Source of the DNA: a bacterium
Lineage (GTDB): Bacteria; RBG-13-66-14
Length of the DNA stretch: 19,705 nt
Direction of reading: 5' to 3'
Assembly (NCBI GenBank): GCA_035528375.1
Contig: DATKYS010000083.1
Span: forward strand, 1 to 19,705
Part shown: positions 14,827 to 19,705 of the stretch, piece after piece
Layout of the letters: each line of letters starts with the position of its first letter
Position numbering within the stretch: position 1 is the first letter of the stretch
Notes under the pieces: generated by a model
Databases searched by the model: none
What the model saw: the letters and a program-made list of their open reading frames with translations, nothing else
Told to the model about the DNA's origin: nothing
Translations under genes and position numbers: made by a program

Positions 14827-15942
14827 ATGTCGAAAACGAAGAGCACTTACCGCATCGTGTTTCTGGCGGCGGTCGCGGCCCTGCCCCTCTTTCTGGCCTG
14901 CGCGGGCCCCGACGACGAGTTCGCCGGCATGACCCCCTGCGCCGAGGTCGCGTACCCCGACACGGCGGGCATCGCGCCGGCCGACGAACCGCTGATAAGT
15001 TTCTACGCGTCGCTGGACCCGGCGAGGCCCCTCGTCCTGCGCGAGGAGGAAGTCTCGACCCACATCGTTCTGCCCGACTGCGACACCCGCAGGATCGCCT
15101 CGACCCGGGCGGAGGTCAGCTACTCCGATGCCGGGAAGGAACCGAGCCTCCGGCTGGCGCTCGACGGCATCGAGGGGGAGGTCAAGCTGGCCGACCTTCC
15201 GCGGGGCGAGAGTTTTTGTGTTAAAAACGACTACCTCGCTCTCCAGGTAGTGCGGGTCGGCAGCCTGGAGATATCGGGGGCCGTCTTCGCGCGTTACCCC
15301 CACAACTCCGTCGCCGTCAAGACGCCCAACCCCGCGAACTGGATCATAGAGGCGGCCCTGACCCCGCCGGAGGAAATGCAACCGACCGAGTCATCCGCGG
15401 TTGAGGGAGAGGCCAACGATTTCGGCACCGGCACGCCTGACCTGGCCAACCTGGAGCGCTTCTTCCTCGTCCTGCAGGGGGGTGTGGCCAACAACACCCA
15501 GCTCACCATCCAGGGCCAGTACACGGGCGACCAGTCGGTAACCTCGGGTCAGATGTTCTTCTCACCGGCGCCCGCCACCCCCGCCGAGGCGGAGGAAATA
15601 AAAAGCTCCACCGAAGAGCGCATCCGCGATCTCTACCTGAACGCCCCGGGGTGGAAGGTGGCCGAACGGCTGACGGTGGAGACGCTGGACTGGAACGAGC
15701 CCTACTTCTCGGACCTGGTCAACTGGTCGGGAACGGAGGTGGACGTCCGGCTGACCTGGAGTGACCCCGCCTCGGGCACGGTCCTGTACCAGACCGTGGA
15801 CACCATCGGCCTGGTGCGCTGGACCGACTTTCTCTGGTACGTGGACGTGGACCACATCCTGCGCCGGGAGCAGCCGGTTGGAGAGAACAGGCTCTGGACC
15901 GGCTGCCCGACGCCGAAAAACATCGCAGAAGATACGGAGTAA
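14827..15942 (+). CDS. Probable lipoprotein of unknown function
   Basis: This 371-residue protein begins with a signal sequence. Residues 1-24 have basic residues, then a hydrophobic core and PLFLA before C25, so it is probably lipidated at C25 after signal peptidase II cleavage. The lipobox is imperfect, with Phe at -3. The +2 residue is Ala, compatible with outer-membrane sorting. The mature part is beta-rich without a family I recognise. It contains four further cysteines (in TPCAEV, PDCDT, SFCVKN and GCPTPK) that could form disulfides. It starts four bases after subunit A's stop and ends nine bases before the cyclase-TPR gene, so it is co-transcribed with the ATPase. No known V-ATPase subunit is a lipoprotein. 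The role is unknown; sensing or envelope stabilisation would be speculation. Confidence 0.7.
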   Translation: MSKTKSTYRIVFLAAVAALPLFLACAGPDDEFAGMTPCAEVAYPDTAGIAPADEPLISFYASLDPARPLVLREEEVSTHIVLPDCDTRRIASTRAEVSYSDAGKEPSLRLALDGIEGEVKLADLPRGESFCVKNDYLALQVVRVGSLEISGAVFARYPHNSVAVKTPNPANWIIEAALTPPEEMQPTESSAVEGEANDFGTGTPDLANLERFFLVLQGGVANNTQLTIQGQYTGDQSVTSGQMFFSPAPATPAEAEEIKSSTEERIRDLYLNAPGWKVAERLTVETLDWNEPYFSDLVNWSGTEVDVRLTWSDPASGTVLYQTVDTIGLVRWTDFLWYVDVDHILRREQPVGENRLWTGCPTPKNIAEDTE

Positions 15943-15951
15943 CCGTAAGAG

Positions 15952-17220
15952 ATGGGCAAATCACCCGACTACTACCCCATCGTTTTCACCGACCTCGTGG
16001 CCAGCAAATTGGCGATGAGTTATCTACCGGAATACATGGTCAATGAATTTCTCCGTGAACACAGCCGCGTTGTCCTGGATACCGCCAGGCGCACGTGCGG
16101 AATGGACGAACTGCCCTTCAAACCCACAAATTTAGGTGACGGTAACCTTTTCATATTCAATAACATGGATGAATCAATCATATTCTCCATTTGTATAATG
16201 AGCAGCTGGAAACGTTACTGGGACGAAACCGTATCTACGTGCCTCCTCGACTATCCAAAAATCGCCGAGCGCGGTTGCGTCCTGATGATGCGTATCGGGA
16301 TACATTACGGCTTGATCTACCACGAGGACATCCAGGACTTCTCCACCCAGGTCAATCTCGGCAACGCCATCAATACAACTTTCGTCCTCCAAGGCCAGGC
16401 CTCCCCCGGTGAGGTGACCATCACCGAAACCGCCGCCTCACTCACCGCCAGCTCTCTGTTCAACATCCGTTACCGAGGGCGTTTCGACCCACTCAACCGA
16501 TCGGAGGACGTTTCGGAGGAGGAGCGGCTCTCCTTCTACGAGGTCACCGGCATGATCAAGCCACCCAGATACAGCTCCATCGCGAATCGCCTTCCACCCG
16601 TCAAGCGCGATAGGATCGCCTTGGATTGGTACTGGCGGGGTTTCTACCAAGGCAATGACCCGACTACAATCAACGAGGCTATCAACTCGTACGAACAGGC
16701 GACCCTGTTCAACCCCAGATTGGCCAACGCGTGGGCCAACATGGGCGTTCATCTGTCCGACAGCGGAAAGTACGACACAGCAAAAAAAATATTGGAAAAA
16801 GCGCTGGAGATGGAACCGACCAACGTCAACATCCTCTGTAACCTCGGGTCGGTTTTTCAGAAAATAGGCGAGCCGGAAGAGGCGAAGAAACGGTGTGAAA
16901 AAGCACTGGAGCTGGACGAAACTTCCGAGTACGCCCATTACAATCTCGGAACGGTATATCTCGACATGCACGAACTGAAGTCCGCAGAGAAACGTTTTCA
17001 ACAAGCGATAGAGCTAAATCCCCTTTTTTATCAAGCACTGTACAACCTCGGCTGTGTTCATACCCTCCAAGAACGACCAGAAAAGGCATTGGAGTATCTC
17101 TCGCGCGCCTTTCAAGTATACCCTCAGTATATGAAGATCGCCCGCAAGGATGAGGACCTGAAGTCCCTCTGGACCGATAAACGCTTTCTCAATCTGGTAG
17201 GCGGTACCAACGTTGATTAA
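15952..17220 (+). CDS. Degenerate class III nucleotide cyclase domain fused to TPR repeats
   Basis: Residues ~8-170 follow the class III adenylate/guanylate cyclase fold: FTDLV with metal-binding D14, LGDGNLFIF with D63, MRIGIHYG (113-120), and [21 protein letters not shown] (133-153). Both metal aspartates and N141 are present. The transition-state arginine expected four residues after that asparagine is V145, and helix pairing is unusual, so cyclase activity may be lost or altered. Residues ~222-391 are five TPR repeats, a protein-docking surface. There is no membrane segment. The gene sits between subunits A and B and could report or adjust ATPase state. Its composition is less GC-rich (for example 25 of 60 bases in one line) than A and B, so it may be a later insertion. 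The architecture is clear; the activity is open. Confidence 0.8.
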   Translation: MGKSPDYYPIVFTDLVASKLAMSYLPEYMVNEFLREHSRVVLDTARRTCGMDELPFKPTNLGDGNLFIFNNMDESIIFSICIMSSWKRYWDETVSTCLLDYPKIAERGCVLMMRIGIHYGLIYHEDIQDFSTQVNLGNAINTTFVLQGQASPGEVTITETAASLTASSLFNIRYRGRFDPLNRSEDVSEEERLSFYEVTGMIKPPRYSSIANRLPPVKRDRIALDWYWRGFYQGNDPTTINEAINSYEQATLFNPRLANAWANMGVHLSDSGKYDTAKKILEKALEMEPTNVNILCNLGSVFQKIGEPEEAKKRCEKALELDETSEYAHYNLGTVYLDMHELKSAEKRFQQAIELNPLFYQALYNLGCVHTLQERPEKALEYLSRAFQVYPQYMKIARKDEDLKSLWTDKRFLNLVGGTNVD

Positions 17221-17247
17221 CCACCACATCCCTATCAACCCACACAT

Positions 17248-17269
17248 CAGGATTTAACCAGGATTTAAC
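17248..17269 (+). repeat. Tandem 11-bp duplication containing the ribosome binding site of subunit B
   Basis: CAGGATTTAAC occurs twice back to back (17248-17258 and 17259-17269), ending one base before the ATG of subunit B. Each copy carries AGGA, so the gene has two tandem Shine-Dalgarno-like sites. The downstream copy is well spaced. Confidence 0.8.
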
Positions 17270-17270
17270 A

Positions 17271-18692
17271 ATGGGAGAAAAGGAAAAAGTCGCGGTGCAG
17301 CCGCTCAAGGAGTACCTCTCCACCCAGGAGATAGCCGGCCCGCTGATGCTCGTCGAGGGGGTCGAGGGGGTCAAGTACGAGGAGCTGGCCGAGATCGAGC
17401 TCCCCACGGGCGAAATCCGCCGGGGGCGCGTCCTCGAGGTGCACAAAGACAAAGCCCTGCTGCAGCTCTTCGAAGGCGCGACGGGGATAGACATCCCCTC
17501 CTCCCGGGTCCGCTTCCTGGGCCGGGGGGTCGAGCTGGGGGTGTCCCGGGAGATGCTCGGGCGGGTTTTCGACGGCCAGGGGAGGCCCATTGACGACGGA
17601 CCCGAGATCATCCCCGAGGAGCGGCGCGACATCAACGGCTCCCCCATCAACCCCTACGCCCGCGATTACCCCAACGAGTTCATCCAGACCGGCATAAGCT
17701 GCATAGACGGGCTGAACACCCTTGTCCGCGGCCAGAAGCTGCCGATATTCTCCGGCTCGGGGCTGCCGCACCAGCAGATGGCGGCGCAGATCGCACGCCA
17801 GGCCAACGTGCTCCAGTCGGGCGAGGGGTTCAGCGTCGTCTTCGCGGCCATGGGCATCACCTTCGAGGAGGCCCGGTATTTCATTGACGACTTCCGGCGC
17901 ACCGGGGCCATAGACCGCGCGGTGCTCTTCATGAACCTGGCCGACGACCCGGCCATCGAGCGCATCTCCACCCCGCGCATGGCCCTGACCGCCGCCGAGT
18001 ACCTCGCCTACGAGATGGACATGCACGTGCTGGTCATCCTCACCGACATGACAAATTACTGCGAGGCGCTGCGCGAGATTTCCGCGGCCCGGAAGGAGAT
18101 TCCCGGCCGGCGCGGGTACCCCGGCTACCTCTACACCGACCTCTCCAGCGTCTACGAGCGCGCGGGGCGCATCAAGGACCGACGCGGCTCCATAACCCAG
18201 ATTCCCATCCTCACCATGCCCGAGGATGACAAGACGCACCCCATCGCCGACCTCACCGGCTACATCACCGAGGGGCAGATAATCCTCTCCCGCGCCATGC
18301 ACAAGAAGGGTATCTACCCGCCGGTGGACGTGATGCAGTCGCTTTCCAGGTTGAAGGACAAGGGCATCGGCGAGGGGAAGACGCGCAAGGACCACGCCGA
18401 TGTCTTCAACCAGCTCTTCTCCGGTTACGCCCGGGGCAAGGAGGCCCAGGAGCTGGCGGTGATTCTGGGCGAGGCGGCGCTCTCGGACATGGACAGGGTC
18501 TTCTTCAAATTCGCCGACGAGTTCGAGCATCGCTACATCGCCCAGGGGGACCACGAGAACCGCGGGGTGTTCGAAACGCTGGACCTCGGCTGGCGCCTTT
18601 TAGCTGCTCTGCCCAGGGCGGAGCTCAAGCGCATCCGGCCGGAGTACCTGGATGAGTTCCTGCCGAAGTTCTTGAAAACACTGGAGGATTAA
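17271..18692 (+). CDS. atpB: V-type ATPase non-catalytic subunit B
   Basis: This 473-residue protein alternates with A in the catalytic head. Nucleotide-binding features are the degenerate P-loop SGSGLPHQ (161-168), lacking the catalytic lysine, as is normal for subunit [32 protein letters not shown] and the Arg-rich C-terminal [10 protein letters not shown] are family hallmarks. Length and motifs are complete. Start ATG 17271 follows the duplicated AGGA sites. The usual next gene, subunit D, is not present. Instead the DNA becomes AT-rich 14 bases after the stop and carries an unrelated promoter. No terminator hairpin is visible, so read-through into the insert is possible. Confidence 0.97.
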   Translation: MGEKEKVAVQPLKEYLSTQEIAGPLMLVEGVEGVKYEELAEIELPTGEIRRGRVLEVHKDKALLQLFEGATGIDIPSSRVRFLGRGVELGVSREMLGRVFDGQGRPIDDGPEIIPEERRDINGSPINPYARDYPNEFIQTGISCIDGLNTLVRGQKLPIFSGSGLPHQQMAAQIARQANVLQSGEGFSVVFAAMGITFEEARYFIDDFRRTGAIDRAVLFMNLADDPAIERISTPRMALTAAEYLAYEMDMHVLVILTDMTNYCEALREISAARKEIPGRRGYPGYLYTDLSSVYERAGRIKDRRGSITQIPILTMPEDDKTHPIADLTGYITEGQIILSRAMHKKGIYPPVDVMQSLSRLKDKGIGEGKTRKDHADVFNQLFSGYARGKEAQELAVILGEAALSDMDRVFFKFADEFEHRYIAQGDHENRGVFETLDLGWRLLAALPRAELKRIRPEYLDEFLPKFLKTLED

Positions 18693-18705
18693 TTTAAAAG
18701 TTGTC

Positions 18706-18734
18706 TTGACAAAAAAGGAAAAAGCGGCTAAACT
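18706..18734 (+). promoter_or_regulatory. Consensus sigma70 promoter of the DUF3800 gene
   Basis: TTGACA (18706-18711), a 17-base spacer and TAAACT (18729-18734) form a near-consensus promoter 14 bases after the subunit B stop. The transcript would start near 18741 with a leader of about 70 bases. It makes the downstream insert independent of the ATPase operon. Confidence 0.75.
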
Positions 18735-18803
18735 TCATTGCGCGGTTGGGAGGGCTGCATATAGCGGTCCGTTAGGAGTTAATCCTACCTGGCTGCATTT
18801 TTT

Positions 18804-18808
18804 GAGGA
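18804..18808 (+). promoter_or_regulatory. Ribosome binding site deciding the DUF3800 start
   Basis: GAGGA lies five bases upstream of ATG 18814. A longer in-frame reading from 18706 would begin at the -35 box and encode residues unlike the family, so the ATG is preferred. Confidence 0.7.
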
Positions 18809-18813
18809 ATTCT

Positions 18814-19551
18814 ATGTATTTACTGTACTTAGACGATTCGGGCTCTGCAGGAAATAGGACAGAACAACATCTCGTCCTTGGTGGTGTATCTATCTTTGAA
18901 CGGCAGGTTCACTGGATATCCGAGGAAATGAACCGGCTAGCTGAGCAAATATCACCTATTTCTCCTGAACAAACTGAATTCCATGCTTACGACATTTTTT
19001 CAGGTAAAGAAGCTCCCTGGAAAGGTATGCCTAGACAAGAAAGAATTAATACAATTAAGGAAACATTGAATATCCTAGCCAATTCTAATATCACAACCCA
19101 AGCATTTGCATGTATTGTAGATAAAGAATCATTTCCAAAGCATGACCCCATGGAACTCGCTTTTGAGAATATATGTAATAGATTTGACCTCTTACTTAAA
19201 GCACAACACCATCAAGGTAATACACAACGTGGTATTATTATCCTTGATAGAAGTTCATACGAAACAAGTCTGCAATATTTAGCACGTGATTTTAGAACGC
19301 TAGGCACTAAATGGGGAATCACTGTTAATATCAATGAAGTACCTTTATTTGTTGATTCAAAATTATCCCGCTTAATTCAACTTGCAGATCACGTGGCCTA
19401 CTCTGTGTATAGAAGATACGAACGCGGTGATACACAATATTTAGATATTATATTAAATCGCTTCGGTCTTGAAGATGGAAAGCTTCATAATCTTGTCCAT
19501 AAGACTCATAAATCAAGTTGTATGTGCCCTGCATGTTTAAGCCGTAAGTAA
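18814..19551 (+). CDS. DUF3800 family protein
   Basis: From ATG 18814 the protein has 245 residues. It opens with YLDDSGSAG (5-13), the hallmark of DUF3800, and continues with EFHAYDIFSG (55-64), IIILDRSSYE (141-150) and IQLADHVAYSVYR (188-200). The conserved acidic residues (D7, D8, D60, D145, D192) resemble those of metal-dependent nucleases, but the family's reaction is not established to my knowledge. DUF3800 genes often lie in accessory or defence-rich regions. A Cys/His-rich tail (HKTHKSSCMCPAC, 229-241) could bind zinc. The DNA is AT-rich (18 of 60 bases G/C in one line), unlike the ATPase genes, so it was probably acquired. The family call is from the motif pattern; the function is open. 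Confidence 0.8.
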   Translation: MYLLYLDDSGSAGNRTEQHLVLGGVSIFERQVHWISEEMNRLAEQISPISPEQTEFHAYDIFSGKEAPWKGMPRQERINTIKETLNILANSNITTQAFACIVDKESFPKHDPMELAFENICNRFDLLLKAQHHQGNTQRGIIILDRSSYETSLQYLARDFRTLGTKWGITVNINEVPLFVDSKLSRLIQLADHVAYSVYRRYERGDTQYLDIILNRFGLEDGKLHNLVHKTHKSSCMCPACLSRK

Positions 19552-19637
19552 TAATGTATTAAATAAGGGATCGTCTTACCTAAACGGACCATTATCCGTG
19601 TTCATAACGCTAGAGACACGTTGATTGAGGAGTGTTA

Positions 19638-19673
19638 TCCTGCCACAGATGTGAGGAGGCAAAAGTGGCAGGA
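19638..19673 (+). promoter_or_regulatory. Hairpin enclosing the start codon of the last gene
   Basis: TCCTGCCAC (19638-19646) pairs perfectly with GTGGCAGGA (19665-19673) around an 18-base loop holding GGAGG. The GTG start codon at 19665 would lie inside the stem, so translation could be controlled by opening it. Confidence 0.5.
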
Positions 19674-19705
19674 AAGGCGTCATCCGACCGGCACATCAAG
19701 TGCCC
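19665..19705 (+). CDS. 5' end of a small gene, possibly mobile-element associated (partial)
   Basis: From GTG 19665 the reading is MAGKASSDRHIKCP before the window ends. GGAGG (19655-19659) stands five bases upstream, a strong ribosome binding site. The opening basic residues and the IKCP cysteine resemble small zinc-finger-like proteins in phages and integrative elements of Gram-positive bacteria, but 13 residues are far too few to prove it. The competing frame from GTG 19651 has no such site. The gene lies in the same plus-strand tract as the DUF3800 gene. Confidence 0.35.
   Translation, partial: MAGKASSDRHIKC

Noticed and set aside
17265-18554. Minus-strand 429-codon open frame opposite subunit B
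   Set aside because: It is the antisense shadow of a conserved gene, without motifs or a ribosome binding site.
1-19705. CRISPR arrays, tRNA or rRNA genes
   Set aside because: I found no regularly spaced repeats, no cloverleaf-like segments and no rRNA-like stretches in the gaps between genes.

Overview
The window is GC-rich bacterial DNA built around a V-type (A/V-type) rotary ATPase operon. A sample line inside a core gene has 40 of 60 bases G/C. There is an outer-membrane beta-barrel protein with a signal peptide, and a probable lipoprotein. Together these point to a double-membraned bacterium that uses a V-type rather than an F-type ATPase at this locus. Uncultivated high-GC candidate phyla fit this picture, but no marker gene in the window allows a firm placement.

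Left block, mostly minus strand. The 3' end of a plus-strand gene with an SH3-like tail (2-226) is followed by a terminator hairpin. Next comes a visibly AT-rich two-gene island (about 285-1320; one line has 15 of 60 bases G/C) with its own promoter. Its two small proteins are unrecognised and translationally coupled. Then come a MoxR-family AAA+ ATPase, a GlmU-like sugar-1-phosphate nucleotidyltransferase with a left-handed beta-helix, an overlapping pair (a membrane-anchored protein of unknown function and a DUF366 protein), and a large outer-membrane beta-barrel protein. The barrel gene has a textbook promoter and starts at GTG 6996.

Right block, plus strand. A promoter divergent from that of the barrel gene drives subunits H, I, K, E, C and F. 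Two small membrane-protein genes follow (PH-domain-like and isoprenylcysteine-methyltransferase-like), then catalytic subunit A, a lipoprotein, a degenerate class III cyclase fused to TPR repeats, and non-catalytic subunit B. The proteolipid K has the ligand pattern of the Na+-binding Enterococcus hirae K ring, so the enzyme is probably a Na+ pump or synthase. Subunit K is preceded by the one long, hairpin-rich gap in the H-to-F stretch. This may serve to raise its expression, because the ring needs many copies.

Right end. Subunit D, which normally follows B, is absent from the window. In its place is a second AT-rich insert carrying a DUF3800 protein with its own consensus promoter. After that comes the start of another small gene whose start codon lies in a 9-bp hairpin. 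The most novel parts are the four non-ATPase genes inside the operon, especially the cyclase-TPR protein between A and B, and the two AT-rich inserts.
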